64,000 bases of DNA from JAXMAZ01 sp046350115 (GCA_046350115.1 JAXMAZ010000008.1:157380-221379), one strand, 5' to 3'; positions 36,601 to 43,760 are shown, counted from the first letter of the stretch. Notes: generated from the letters alone by a model not told the origin. A program made the numbers and translations.

Positions 36601-37663
36601 TGTGCTTCCGCCACCGGCCCATGCCTTTGAGCGGGCCGACCAGCGTCACCGCGCCAGTTGAGAAACTGAGCGACGGGTCTGGGATGAGCAGGTCCGGGTC
36701 GAACGTGTACTTGGTGCCGAGGCCGTCGCACTCCGGGCACATCCCCTGCGGGCTGTTGAACGAGAACAGTTGCGGGGAAGGGGGTTCGTAGCTGATGTCG
36801 CAGTGCGTGCAGGCGTAGTGGGCAGAGAGGAGCAGGTCTTGGGCGAGCGGGGGGCGTAAGCCCCCTGTTGCTGCATCCGACCGGGACGCGCGTTCTTCCC
36901 CGGACGCAGCAACAGGGGGCTTACGCCCCCCGCTCGCTTCCTCGTCGTCGAACGCGACGATCAGGTTGCCGTCGGCCAGGTTGAGCGCCTGGTCCACCGC
37001 CTCAGCCAGCCGGGTGCGACCCTTCGGATCCACCTTCAGTCGGTCGATGACCACTTCGATGCTGTGCTTGATCCGCTTGTCCAGCTTCAGGTCGTCGGTC
37101 AACCGGACCACCTGCCCGTCGACCCGGGCGCGGACGTAACCCTTTTTCACCAGGTCGGCGAAGAAGTCCTTGAACTCCCCCTTCTGCCCGCGGACCACCG
37201 GTGCCAGTACCAGGAACCGTGTCCCCTCCGGCAGGGCCAGGATGCGGCCGATGATCTGCTCCCGGGTCTGGGCGGTGATCGGCCGGCCGCAGTTGGTGCA
37301 GTGCCCCTGGCCGACCCGGGCGTACAAGACCCGCAGGTAGTCCGCCACCTCGGTGATGGTGCCGACCGTGGACCGGGGGTTCCGGCCGGCCGTCTTCTGC
37401 TGGATGCTGATTGCGGGGGAGAGGCCGCCGATGTACTCCACGTCCGGCTTGGGCAACTGGCCGAGGAACTGGCGGGCGTAGTTGGACAGGCTCTCGACGT
37501 ACCGCCGCTGCCCCTCGGCGTACAGGGTGTCGAACGCCAGGGACGACTTGCCCGACCCGCTGACGCCGGTGAAAACAACCAGCTTGTTCTTAGGGAGGTC
37601 GAGGTTTACGCCACGGAGGTTGTGTTCCCGGGCGCCCCGCACGGTGATGATTTGGCTGTCCAT
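30671..37663 (-). CDS. uvrA: tandem double UvrA (excinuclease ABC subunit A) with C-terminal extension
   Basis: 2330 residues in one uninterrupted frame. Two complete UvrA units follow one another (about 1-985 and 1010-1985). Each has two ABC ATPase modules with Walker A (GVSGSGKSS; GPSGSGKSS in the third), LSGGEAQR-type signatures (MSGGEAQR in the last) and the UvrA zinc-finger pairs (for example CEACEGNGSNKLEMDF and CEACEGNGQKKIEMHF). Normal UvrA is about 940 residues and dimerises head to head, so this protein is a covalent dimer. Residues 2000-2330 are an extra region with two similar domains (PWEIDGQRWH and PWKQNGERWH). Start ATG at 37663 begins DSQIITVRGAREHNLRGV. Three palindromic sequences are translated within it (see repeats). 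It detects DNA damage in nucleotide excision repair. Confidence 0.93.
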   Translation of the reverse strand: MDSQIITVRGAREHNLRGVNLDLPKNKLVVFTGVSGSGKSSLAFDTLYAEGQRRYVESLSNYARQFLGQLPKPDVEYIGGLSPAISIQQKTAGRNPRSTVGTITEVADYLRVLYARVGQGHCTNCGRPITAQTREQIIGRILALPEGTRFLVLAPVVRGQKGEFKDFFADLVKKGYVRARVDGQVVRLTDDLKLDKRIKHSIEVVIDRLKVDPKGRTRLAEAVDQALNLADGNLIVAFDDEEASGGRKPPVAASGEERASRSDAATGGLRPPLAQDLLLSAHYACTHCDISYEPPSPQLFSFNSPQGMCPECDGLGTKYTFDPDLLIPDPSLSFSTGAVTLVGPLKGMGRWRKHIYEGVAKSLGIDLTVPWKKLPAKHRDLLLYGSGDAHIVWEWKQRGGVIWKHAGKWEGVIPQLMAQFKKAASGPRRMQLEKYMRVVRCPACHGHRLNPQARAVKVGDKTLVEVGATPLGDLVPWFDRFEAGLTPVQQVIAGELLKEIRARLGFLLNVGLHYLSLDRSAPTLSGGEAQRIRLAGQIGSGLVGVLYILDEPSIGLHPRDNLALLRSLERLRDMGNTVLVVEHDEDTMKAADFLVDFGPGPGVRGGEVVAAGPPAEVLANPASVTGQYLTGAKSIPVPKERRAGSGKSLRVVGAKQNNLKDVTVDFPLGTFTVVTGVSGSGKSSLVNDILKEGLLAAGRKDTRSEDDEPDEELHEVGSHDRIEGAEHIDKVIDIDQSAIGRTPRSNPATYIKVWDEIRSLFAQMPDAKVRGYQPGRFSFNRPGGRCEACEGNGSNKLEMDFLADVWVTCPVCEGKRFNRETLQVKYRGKSIHEVLELEVAQALEHFEHVPKVAAMLKTLHDVGMDYIKLGQPSPTLSGGEAQRVKLAKELCRKGTGKTLYILDEPTTGLHFEDIRKLLEVLHGFVDQGNTVLVIEHNLDVIKTADHLIDMGPDGGSGGGEVVVTGTPEQVAKHPTSHTGAALAPILFPKKAPRTAVRGRSRKEPRPAAVEYITHLEVQGARQHNLKDVNARIPRDQMTVFCGPSGSGKSSLAMDTIYAEGQRRYVESLSSYARQFLGQVQKPKVEHVTGLSPAIAIEQKTTSKSPRSTVGTITEVYDYLRILYARLGVRHCPHDGTPISTQTADQIIEKILGLPEGTKLYVLAPLERKGQEKYDTLFDDIRRAGFVRMRVDGKSYPVDEPPAIDHRRKHTVEVVVDRNVVKPGTRTRIAEAVEQALDLGRGVVRLAYVDADKDEAQWRTETFSQHLACSTCGRSYELLNPHNYSFNSPLGWCQTCEGLGFQRGANVNLLVRDGSLSLRQGAVAAWPDLGPKSAFLPLAEAVAKHVGFSLDTPFDDLEPAHRRAILQGTGEEWIPIRVGSAVRTGGAPPVRTADPTPMTPTFQYKGLFPAIDEASRVSFVYRARLDHLVDEVPCPACHGSRLRPDAAATRFAGLTLGEATAKPLGDALQLLDGLKLSKRDREVVGEVLREITSRLKFLVDVGLDYLSLDRKGPTLSGGEAQRIRLASQIGSGLTGVLYVLDEPTIGLHPRDNARLLAALHRLRDLGNTLVLVEHDREVIASADYLLDFGPGAGDQGGEITADGSPKQVTKSKKSLTGDYLSGRKAIPVPSNRRIQTAGFEGEPTANVVRTLSPKEAVLSVIGARQHNLRNVDVHFPLGAFVAVTGVSGSGKSSLVNEVLYNTLARKLHRAQTPGAAHDEVLGLDHVDKIINVDQDPIGNAPSSNPATYTGVFDLIRELFARLPESKVRGYHPRRFSFNQKGGRCEACEGNGQKKIEMHFLPDVWVECDVCHGKRYNPETLLVQYHGRSIADVLDMRISDALELFGNIPKIRNTLQTLVDVGLGYMTLGQPAPTMSGGEAQRVKLAAELARPSTGKTLYLLDEPTTGLHFDDVRKLLDVLQRLVDLGNTVIVVEHNLDVIKSADWVIDMGPEAGVGGGRVVAQGTPEDVVAHSEESHTGRILKGVLEAGPHAERVPFDPEAAAKARIDDIDISQVGKHEKLPWEIDGQRWHTHDRVTTKGHTPKWEGEALAYAVEQTEALGGFSPTNWKHRSVVEVAAETKSQGWFLHALTGHEGYLWLCFRVARNAFKVADLEARLGLKPLSEFPGLEQYSRDKRISVMQDRGPWQNITVTVVKKAEIDTPAFRAFLKQAADSFKSNLVKMQTSVEDMMPWKQNGERWHLGDKGFPPGKGRKWDPAVLSRLLSAVKEVAPDVEVKWDVRDAITLRPPGATRMWGRVKTKEPGFVEAWFVGKPGQFNLSRVDGIGRDPELDTDRTDGTAVLKLRFATPDQLKPAELKTLLTEHLNGFRQMAS
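33480..33535. repeat. perfect 56-bp palindrome inside uvrA
   Basis: A loopless 56-base perfect palindrome, 28 bases per half, core GTAGGGTCCGCTGTGCGGACC. It is read in frame as part of UvrA unit 2 (about residues 1377-1395, GSAVRTGGAPPVRTADPTP). It shares its core with the intergenic repeat at 30593-30656, so the sequence is clearly a dispersed element rather than native coding sequence. Confidence 0.92.
34672..34691. repeat. short palindrome in UvrA inter-unit linker
   Basis: CCACGGAC TGCT GTCCGTGG, an 8-bp stem with a four-base loop, translated in the linker between the two UvrA units (about residues 991-997). It may be a remnant of a palindromic element or only a chance hairpin. Confidence 0.5.
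36843..36937. repeat. 95-bp inverted repeat inside uvrA
   Basis: Perfect 32-base arms (36843-36874 and 36906-36937) around a 31-base centre. Each arm holds a 16-base palindrome GGGGGCGTAAGCCCCC. It is translated in frame as about residues 243-274 of the first UvrA unit (SGGRKPPVAASGEERAS then ATGGLRPPLA). It belongs to a different repeat family from 33480. Confidence 0.9.
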
Positions 37664-37890
37664 GGCGTCCGTCCGCCCCTCCTGAGTGCGGGCCGAGCAG
37701 GGTACTGGCGAAAAGTATACCAACAGGGCCGGTCCGGGTCAGTGTCAGGTGACGCCGGTTAGAGGGCGATCGATCACAGACCGGTGCGGGCGGCTGACTT
37801 CCGGCCGGCGGCGCGGTATGTTTTCCTCACCAGGTCAGGGAATTCGTCGGAACCCCGGTCCCGGCTTGTGCGTCCAACCGACAGGGTGCC

Positions 37891-38457
37891 GTGAACCAGG
37901 ACGACCGCCGGCTGATCGCGGACACCCTCGCCGGTCGGACTGCCGCCTACGGCGATCTGGTCCGCCGGTATCAGGACCGGCTATTCAACACGGTCGTTCG
38001 GGTGGTCGATAACCCGGACGACGCGCATGATATCGTTCAGGAGACATTCGTAAGTGCCTACGTCTCCCTGGGGTCGTTCAAGGGCGAGTCCGAGTTCTAT
38101 ACCTGGCTGTACCGGATCGCCTTTAACACCGCGGTGAGCTGGCGGCGGAAGCGGCGACCGATGGTCAGCCTGGATGCCGGCCGGGACGTGGATAGCCCGG
38201 CACACCCCCAGGACTGTTCGGACGTGGCAGACCCAGGGGCGACGCTCGAGCGGACGGAAGAGGCGACCCGGTTACGGACGGCCCTGGCCCGGTTGTCGCC
38301 GGAACACCGCGAAGTATTGGTCTTGAAGGACATCGACGGGTTGAAGTACGAGGAGATCGCCGACGTGGCCGGGATCCCGATCGGCACCGTCCGCAGCCGG
38401 ATCCACAGGGCACGCCTGGAGTTGCGAGACCTGCTCGAATCGGGGGGTGGTGAATAG
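37891..38457 (+). CDS. ECF-type RNA polymerase sigma factor
   Basis: 188 residues. Sigma region 2 is near residues 20-85 (VRRYQDRLFNTVVRVV, the -10 contact helix DAHDIVQETFVSAYVSL, FYTWLYRIAFN). Region 4 is near residues 125-180 (LSPEHREVLVLKDIDGLKYE, then the HTH IADVAGIPIGTVRSRIHRAR). The region between is short, as in extracytoplasmic-function sigma factors. GTG at 37891 follows a weak AGGGTGCC. The next gene, 56 bases downstream, encodes a single-pass membrane protein with a cytoplasmic N-terminus, the expected place and plan for its anti-sigma factor. It is divergent from uvrA. Confidence 0.93.
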   Translation: MNQDDRRLIADTLAGRTAAYGDLVRRYQDRLFNTVVRVVDNPDDAHDIVQETFVSAYVSLGSFKGESEFYTWLYRIAFNTAVSWRRKRRPMVSLDAGRDVDSPAHPQDCSDVADPGATLERTEEATRLRTALARLSPEHREVLVLKDIDGLKYEEIADVAGIPIGTVRSRIHRARLELRDLLESGGGE

Positions 38458-38513
38458 GCCAGTGGCCCGGACGCCTGTGCGAAGAAAGGGCAGGGGGGTG
38501 TCCCCCGACCGCC

Positions 38514-39752
38514 ATGCTCGGTGAGTCTGACCGTGAACTCGTGGCCGGTGCCGTGGACGGCGAACTTCCGGACGACCGGGAGTCCCTGTTCCGTCGGCTG
38601 CTCGCCGACTCGTCCGACGCCCGGGATCTGTTCCACCGGCTCCTGGCCGATCGGCAGGCTCTCCAATCACTCCCGTTCATCCCAGCCCCGGCCAACACCG
38701 CGGATATCGTCCTCCGTCGGATCGGTCGGTTGCCGCGCGTCATGCCAACTGGACCGAACCGCGGCCTCGGCCGCTGGACCGGGTACATCGTCGCCGCGTC
38801 CGTGTTCTTCGCTGCGGGGGGGGCCGCGTATTTTGCCGCCAGACAGACGGGCGGCGACCGCACCCAGCCTCCGAACTTGGCCCAGGGCCGTCAGCGGCAC
38901 AACAACCGACTCGACCCGCCGGTTTTGGCAACGGAGACGCCTACCGAACTCCTCCCACCCCCGCGGCTCGGGGAAAATCTGACACACGGCCAGGCGATTG
39001 CCAGCACGCCACGCGAGAACGCGCAGCTAGAGCTTGCACCGTCCCCTCGGGCTACCGGATCCGGTTCCGTAGTCGGTTTCAGCCCGGAGAAGGGGGGGGT
39101 GAGCATCCTGGAGGTGGACGTGCGGCTGCCGTTCCTGGTTCAGGCCGGCGACCTGGATCGGCCGGCGAGCCGTGACCGGTTGCTGGCCGACCTGTCCGCC
39201 GAACCGGCGACCCGGATCGACCTCTTCTGCAGCGACCTGTTCAAAGCGGGCGAGCTGTTCGAGGCCGCGGCCCGGAAGGCGGGGTTGAACCTCAGCGTCG
39301 ATGCCGCCACCGGTCAGTTGGCCCGGAACCGGTTGGTGACCGGGTTCTGCGTCTACACGGAATCGCTCACACCGGAAGCGGCGGTCGCCCTCCTGAATGA
39401 CCTGGCGGGGCAAGTGAGAGAGGCGGGCGGGTCGGTGATCGGGGCGTGTCACGTTTACCCCGCCGGGGCCGCGGATCAGCGGGAGCTACGCGAACTGCTC
39501 GGCGTAGACCCCGGGCCGTGGCTGCGGTCGAAGCCGAAGCCCGCCGCGCCTCACCCGCTGTCGGCCGGGACCGGCGACCAGATCGCGGCCCGTCTCGGGG
39601 CTGGCAAGGTCGCCATCGAGCTGACCCACTCCCCGGTCAACATCCGCACGGTCCCGGGCGTGTCGAAGGAGGTGCGTTCGTTCCTGGCCATCCGCGGGGA
39701 GCGGAAGCCCGGGACCGTGGCGCTGTACATGGTCTTCCGGGTCGCCAACTAA
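38514..39752 (+). CDS. probable anti-sigma factor, single-pass membrane protein
   Basis: 412 residues. The N-terminal 75 residues resemble a zinc-less anti-sigma domain (ELVAGAVDGELPDDRESLFRRLLADSSDARDLFHRLLAD). One membrane helix (about residues 84-101: GYIVAASVFFAAGGAAYFAA) follows. The 300-residue C-terminal part would be periplasmic: first a Pro/Thr-rich linker, then a folded region without known motifs. Position directly after the sigma factor and this topology are what the call rests on. It is larger than most anti-sigma factors, so it may also sense a ligand. No HxxxCxxC zinc motif is present. Confidence 0.72.
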   Translation: MLGESDRELVAGAVDGELPDDRESLFRRLLADSSDARDLFHRLLADRQALQSLPFIPAPANTADIVLRRIGRLPRVMPTGPNRGLGRWTGYIVAASVFFAAGGAAYFAARQTGGDRTQPPNLAQGRQRHNNRLDPPVLATETPTELLPPPRLGENLTHGQAIASTPRENAQLELAPSPRATGSGSVVGFSPEKGGVSILEVDVRLPFLVQAGDLDRPASRDRLLADLSAEPATRIDLFCSDLFKAGELFEAAARKAGLNLSVDAATGQLARNRLVTGFCVYTESLTPEAAVALLNDLAGQVREAGGSVIGACHVYPAGAADQRELRELLGVDPGPWLRSKPKPAAPHPLSAGTGDQIAARLGAGKVAIELTHSPVNIRTVPGVSKEVRSFLAIRGERKPGTVALYMVFRVAN

Positions 39753-39836
39753 CCCCTCACGCAAGCAGTTCTTGCTGGCGTTCGCCCCAGCGGTCGGACA
39801 GAATGCCCCGGTGTTCTACTGACCCCGAGGCCGTCA

Positions 39837-40688
39837 ATGACGTCGTGCCCGCTCTCCCGCCGCAGTTTCCTCGCCGCGTCGCTCGCCCTCGCCGCCGGCC
39901 CACGCCGCAGCTTTGCCGCCGACCCGTACGGCGGCCTCCGCGTCGGCGTGCAGTCGTACAGCTTCCGCAAGTTCTCTCTGGAACAGGCGCTGAAGAGAAC
40001 CCAGGAACTGGGCCTCGGGTACGCCGAGTTCTATCGGGGCCACGTGCCGACCGACAGCAGCCCGGAGAAGCTGGCGGCGATCAAGGCGCTCTGCAAGGAG
40101 TACGGGGTGACGCCGATCGCGTTCGGCGTCGAGTCGTTCACCAAGGACGCCGCGGCCAATAAGAAGTTGTTCGACTTCGCCGCCGGTCTGGGGGTGAAGT
40201 ACCTGAGCGCGGACCCGACCCCGGACAGCTTCGACAGCCTGGACAAGCTGGTCGACGAGTACAAGATCGGCATCGCCATCCACCCGCACGGCCCGTCGGG
40301 GAAGGGGCGGCACCGGTGGTACTCGGCCGAGGTCATCCTGGCCGCGGTCAAGGACCACCACCCGCTGATCGGCACCTGCCTGGACACCGGCCACCTGATC
40401 CGCATGGCCCAGCTCGGCCAGCCGCTCGACCCGGCCCAGCAGATCCGGGTGATGGGGCCGCGGAACTTCGGCCTGCACCTGAAGGACCACGACAACAAGC
40501 GGAAGGAGGACGTGCCCTACGGCGACCCGGCCGGCGTGCTCGACGTGACCGGGGTGCTGAAGGCGCTCAAGGAGGTCAAGTTCGACGGGTACATCAGCAT
40601 CGAGTACGAGGCCCACCCGGACGACCCCTCGCCGGACATGCGGAAGTGCGTGGCGTACCTGAAAGACGCGGTCGCCAAGTCCGGCTGA
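39837..40688 (+). CDS. Tat-exported sugar phosphate isomerase/epimerase-like protein
   Basis: 283 residues. The N-terminus has a twin-arginine signal: SRRSFLAASLALAAGP. The mature domain is a xylose-isomerase-like TIM barrel (AP endonuclease 2 superfamily), with LRVGVQSYSFRKFSLEQAL, a metal-site stretch HPHGPSGKGRH, DTGHLIR and LHLKDHDNKRKEDVPYGD, then SIEYEAHP near the end. Such exported proteins are numerous in Planctomycetes and are thought to act on sugars or polyols. Metal residues look intact, so catalytic activity is likely. The substrate is not deducible. It stands downstream of the sigma/anti-sigma pair with an 84-base gap and may be part of the same transcript. Confidence 0.9.
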   Translation: MTSCPLSRRSFLAASLALAAGPRRSFAADPYGGLRVGVQSYSFRKFSLEQALKRTQELGLGYAEFYRGHVPTDSSPEKLAAIKALCKEYGVTPIAFGVESFTKDAAANKKLFDFAAGLGVKYLSADPTPDSFDSLDKLVDEYKIGIAIHPHGPSGKGRHRWYSAEVILAAVKDHHPLIGTCLDTGHLIRMAQLGQPLDPAQQIRVMGPRNFGLHLKDHDNKRKEDVPYGDPAGVLDVTGVLKALKEVKFDGYISIEYEAHPDDPSPDMRKCVAYLKDAVAKSG

Positions 40689-40714
40689 CCGTCCCCGTCG
40701 GCAGTCGCTATAAT
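40685..40714 (+). promoter_or_regulatory. promoter for ferredoxin-NADP reductase
   Basis: A perfect TATAAT (40709-40714) lies 18 bases after CTGACC (40685-40690, 4/6 to TTGACA). It overlaps the end of the isomerase-like gene and is about 70 bases before the reductase start. Confidence 0.5.
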
Positions 40715-40786
40715 CCCTGCGAGCGTTCGTCCCCCCGCCCGGCCCCCGCGCCTGACGGGGGGCTTCCGTTGACCGGGGTGCCGTGG

Positions 40787-41725
40787 ATGTCGCCCGAAGA
40801 GATCGCAGCTCTCCGCGAGCGCCGGTACAACGCCACCGTCGTACACCTGGACCGCCTCCACTCCGACCTGATGGTCATGCGGGTGCGGCCGGACTTCCCC
40901 CGCCCGCCGCACAAGCCAGGCCAGTACTGCACGCTCGGCCTCGGTTACTGGGAGGCACGGGTCGAGGGCTGTCAGGCCGAATCGTTGACCCCGGACGACC
41001 GGACGAAGGTGGTTCGCCGGTCGTACTCGCTGAGCTGCTCGATCTACGCCGCCCCCCAGTCGGACCGGCTCCGCGACCTGGCCACGGACGACTGGGTGGA
41101 GTTCTACGTGGTGCTCGTCCGGGAGAACGCGGACGGCGGGCGGGTGCCGGCCCTGACCCCGCGGCTGTTCAACCTGAAGGTCGGCGACCGCCTCCAGATG
41201 GGCGAGAAGATCGTCGGCCACTTCAATCTGGACCCGGTCTCGCCCGGCGACTCGGTGGTCTTCCTCGGCACCGGGACCGGGGAGGCGCCTCACAATTACA
41301 TGCTCTGGGAGCTGCTCCGCCGCGGGCACACCGGCCACATCCTGTCCGCCTGCTGCGTGCGGTACACCCGCGACCTGGGCTACCTCGACACCCACCGCCG
41401 GCTGATGGCCCAGTTCCCGAACTACCACTACCTGCCGCTCACCACCCGGGAGCCGGGGCAGACCCAGAAGGCGTACATCCAGGACGTGATCGCCAACGGC
41501 GAGCTGGAGACCGCCCTCGGGGCGAAGCTGGACCCGGCGAACACTCACGTGTTCCTGTGCGGCAACCCGAAGATGATCGGCGTCCCGGTCAAGGATCCGC
41601 AGACCGGGGAGCGGACCTATCCGACGCCCGTCGGGGTGATCGAGCTGTTGGAGCGCCGCGGGTTCAAGGCGGACCAGGCGGCGGCCAAGGTGAAGGGGAA
41701 CGTCCACTTCGAAGAGTACTGGTGA
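40787..41725 (+). CDS. ferredoxin--NADP+ reductase
   Basis: 312-residue FAD enzyme exchanging electrons between NADPH and ferredoxin or flavodoxin. The FAD-binding motif is RRSYSLSCSI (about residues 82-91). The NADP domain begins VVFLGTGTGEAPHNYMLWELL, and later FLCGNPKMIG carries the conserved CGxP-like motif. The C-terminus ends HFEEYW, as in plant-type/bacterial FNRs with an aromatic last residue stacking on FAD. ATG at 40787 fits the family N-terminus; a GTG three codons upstream is possible. It lies in a string with a kinase and accA (31- and 24-base gaps), suggesting an operon. Confidence 0.92.
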   Translation: MSPEEIAALRERRYNATVVHLDRLHSDLMVMRVRPDFPRPPHKPGQYCTLGLGYWEARVEGCQAESLTPDDRTKVVRRSYSLSCSIYAAPQSDRLRDLATDDWVEFYVVLVRENADGGRVPALTPRLFNLKVGDRLQMGEKIVGHFNLDPVSPGDSVVFLGTGTGEAPHNYMLWELLRRGHTGHILSACCVRYTRDLGYLDTHRRLMAQFPNYHYLPLTTREPGQTQKAYIQDVIANGELETALGAKLDPANTHVFLCGNPKMIGVPVKDPQTGERTYPTPVGVIELLERRGFKADQAAAKVKGNVHFEEYW

Positions 41726-41756
41726 ACCGGGTTACTCCCGGCCGGGGGGCGGGTGC

Positions 41757-42629
41757 ATGGCGGACATCAACGAGGTGGTCGGCGGGTACAGGCTCCGCTC
41801 GATGCTCCAGACCAGTCAGAAGACCCAGGTGTTCGAGGTGGTGGAGACGGGCAGCAACCGGCACTTCGCCATGAAGATCCTGCTGCCCGAGTACGCCGCC
41901 GACGAGGACGCCCGGCGGGAGCTGTTCAACGACGCCGAGGTCGGCATCAAGATGCGGCACCCGAACGTGATCAACATCATCAAGGTGAACAAGTCGGCCA
42001 CCCCGTACTTCATCATGGAGTTCTTCCCGTCCGGCAGCCTCCGCACCCGGTTGATGTCCAAGGACGCGTCGCAGAAGCAGTTCCTGAAGGAGAAGGCGAA
42101 GACCATCTTCAAGCAGGCGGCGACCGGGCTGGCGTACATGAACGCCAGCGGGTTCGTCCACTGCGACGTGAAGCCGGACAACATCCTGTCGAACGCCCTC
42201 GGGCAGACCAAGATCATCGACTTCGCCATCACCAAGCGGATCAAGACCGGGCTGTTCGCCAAGCTGTTCGGCAAGAAGCTGATCCAGGGGTCGGCGACGT
42301 TCATGGCCCCGGAGCAGATCCTCGGCCAGCCGCTCGACGGGCGGACGGACGTGTACAGCTTCGGGGCGACCATGTACGAGGTGACGACCGGCCGGCCGCC
42401 GTTCCGGGCCGCGTCCAAGAACGAGCTGTACCAGAAGCACATCCGGGAGAAGCCGACGACGCCCCAGACGTTCAACCCGGACGTGACCGACGAGTTCGCC
42501 TCCCTGGTGCTGAAGTGTTTGGAGAAGAAGCGGGAGGAACGGCCGCAGTCCTTCCACCAGGTGATGATCGAGTTGCAAAAGATCAAGGTGTTCAAGTCGG
42601 TCGTGGACGCCGAGGAAGAGCCGATCTGA
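41757..42629 (+). CDS. Ser/Thr protein kinase with altered catalytic motifs
   Basis: 290 residues, only the kinase domain. The glycine loop is degenerate (residues 13-28, no clear GxGxxG). Lys40 in FAMKILLP and a Glu in the C helix are present. The catalytic loop is VHCDVKPDNIL (Asp137 present, HRD Arg replaced by Cys) and the metal loop is DFA rather than DFG (155-157). The APE motif appears as FMAPEQ. No membrane helix or sensor domain follows. The Asp residues needed for catalysis are kept, so activity is possible; the HCD form means activation-loop phosphorylation may not control it. It sits between FNR and accA, as part of a probable operon. Confidence 0.9.
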   Translation: MADINEVVGGYRLRSMLQTSQKTQVFEVVETGSNRHFAMKILLPEYAADEDARRELFNDAEVGIKMRHPNVINIIKVNKSATPYFIMEFFPSGSLRTRLMSKDASQKQFLKEKAKTIFKQAATGLAYMNASGFVHCDVKPDNILSNALGQTKIIDFAITKRIKTGLFAKLFGKKLIQGSATFMAPEQILGQPLDGRTDVYSFGATMYEVTTGRPPFRAASKNELYQKHIREKPTTPQTFNPDVTDEFASLVLKCLEKKREERPQSFHQVMIELQKIKVFKSVVDAEEEPI

Positions 42630-42653
42630 CGGCGAAATGGAGCGGGATCCCCG

Positions 42654-43616
42654 ATGCCAGTCGCACCACTGCCGTTCGAAGACGACCTCCACGAGCTGGA
42701 GCTGCGGCTCGCCGAGGCCGAGGCCGCGGAGGGGCCGCACGCCCCGGCCGGGGAAGAGGTGAAACGGCTCCGCCGCGAGGTGGCGGCGGCGCTGAAGGCC
42801 CGGTACGGGGCGCTCGCCCCGTGGGAGACGATCCTGGTGTCCCGGCACCCGGCCCGGCCCCAGACGCTGGATTACATCCGCGACGTGTTCGACGAGTTCG
42901 TCGAGTTGCACGGCGACCGGGCGTTCGGCGACGACCGTGCCATCCGGACCGGGTTCGCCCGGCTGGGCGACTTCAAGCTCATGCTGGTCGGCCACCAAAA
43001 GGGGCGGACCCTGGCCGAGCGGACGCAGTGCTTCTACGGATGCGCCCACCCCGAGGGCTATCGCAAGGCGTTGTCCAAAATGCAACTGGCCGCCAAGTAC
43101 GGGCTGCCGGTGGTCTGCCTGATCGACACCCCCGGCGCGTACCCGGGGATCGGCGCCGAGGAGCGTGGCCAGTCCCAACTGATTGCGACCAGCATCTACG
43201 AAATGACCCGGTTGGCGACACCGGTGGTGTGCGTGGTCATCGGCGAGGGCGGCTCCGGCGGTGCCCTCGGAATCGGGGTAGGGGATCGGGTGAGCATGCT
43301 GCAGAACGCCTACTACTCGGTGATCAGCCCCGAGGGGTGTGCCGGCATCTTGTGGAAGCAGGCGAACGAGGAGACCAAGCCGCGGGCCGCTGGCGCACTG
43401 AAGCTGACGGCCGCAGACCTGGGCCGGGTCGGCGTGATCGACGATGTCATTCCCGAACCCGTCGGCGGCGCCCACCGGTCGCCGCGTGAGACGGGGAACA
43501 CGCTCAAATCGTACCTGACGCGATACCTCCGCGAGCTGAGCGGGGTGCCGGTCGATCAGCTACTCCAGTCGCGGTACGAGAAGTATCGGCGGATGGGCCA
43601 ATTCGTCGGCAATTGA
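42654..43616 (+). CDS. accA: acetyl-CoA carboxylase carboxyltransferase subunit alpha
   Basis: 320-residue alpha subunit of the carboxyltransferase that moves CO2 from carboxybiotin to acetyl-CoA, the first step of fatty acid synthesis. Typical stretches are SRHPARPQTLDYIRDVF, FVELHGDRAFGDDRAI, GRTLAERTQ, LPVVCLIDTPGAYPGIGAEERGQ, and IGEGGSGGALGIGVGDRV with YSVISPEGCAGILWK. N-terminal LEEL-like helix and full length are present. The partner accD is not in the window, as is common. It follows the kinase by 24 bases, so it is probably co-transcribed. Confidence 0.97.
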   Translation: MPVAPLPFEDDLHELELRLAEAEAAEGPHAPAGEEVKRLRREVAAALKARYGALAPWETILVSRHPARPQTLDYIRDVFDEFVELHGDRAFGDDRAIRTGFARLGDFKLMLVGHQKGRTLAERTQCFYGCAHPEGYRKALSKMQLAAKYGLPVVCLIDTPGAYPGIGAEERGQSQLIATSIYEMTRLATPVVCVVIGEGGSGGALGIGVGDRVSMLQNAYYSVISPEGCAGILWKQANEETKPRAAGALKLTAADLGRVGVIDDVIPEPVGGAHRSPRETGNTLKSYLTRYLRELSGVPVDQLLQSRYEKYRRMGQFVGN

Positions 43617-43662
43617 AGGCAAAACGCGGGCGGTAACAGCGGACAGGTGTGAGGCCATTTCT

Positions 43663-43760
43663 TTACATAATATACGTTATCGGACGCAATTCGCACGACA
43701 CAGTCACTGCCCAGGAAATGGCGTTCGAGCTGGCTGTGTCCGATAACAGAGATTATGTAA
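43663..43760. repeat. AT-rich 98-bp bipartite inverted repeat
   Basis: TTACATAAT-N4-GTTATCGGAC (43663-43685) is mirrored by GTCCGATAAC-N4-ATTATGTAA (43738-43760), arms perfect apart from the four-base spacers. The centre also has GACACAG/CTGTGTC pairing. Base composition is far richer in A+T than its surroundings. It lies in the 277-bp gap before the metal ABC permease and is either a small non-autonomous mobile element (MITE-like) or a pair of operator half sites. Confidence 0.85.
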
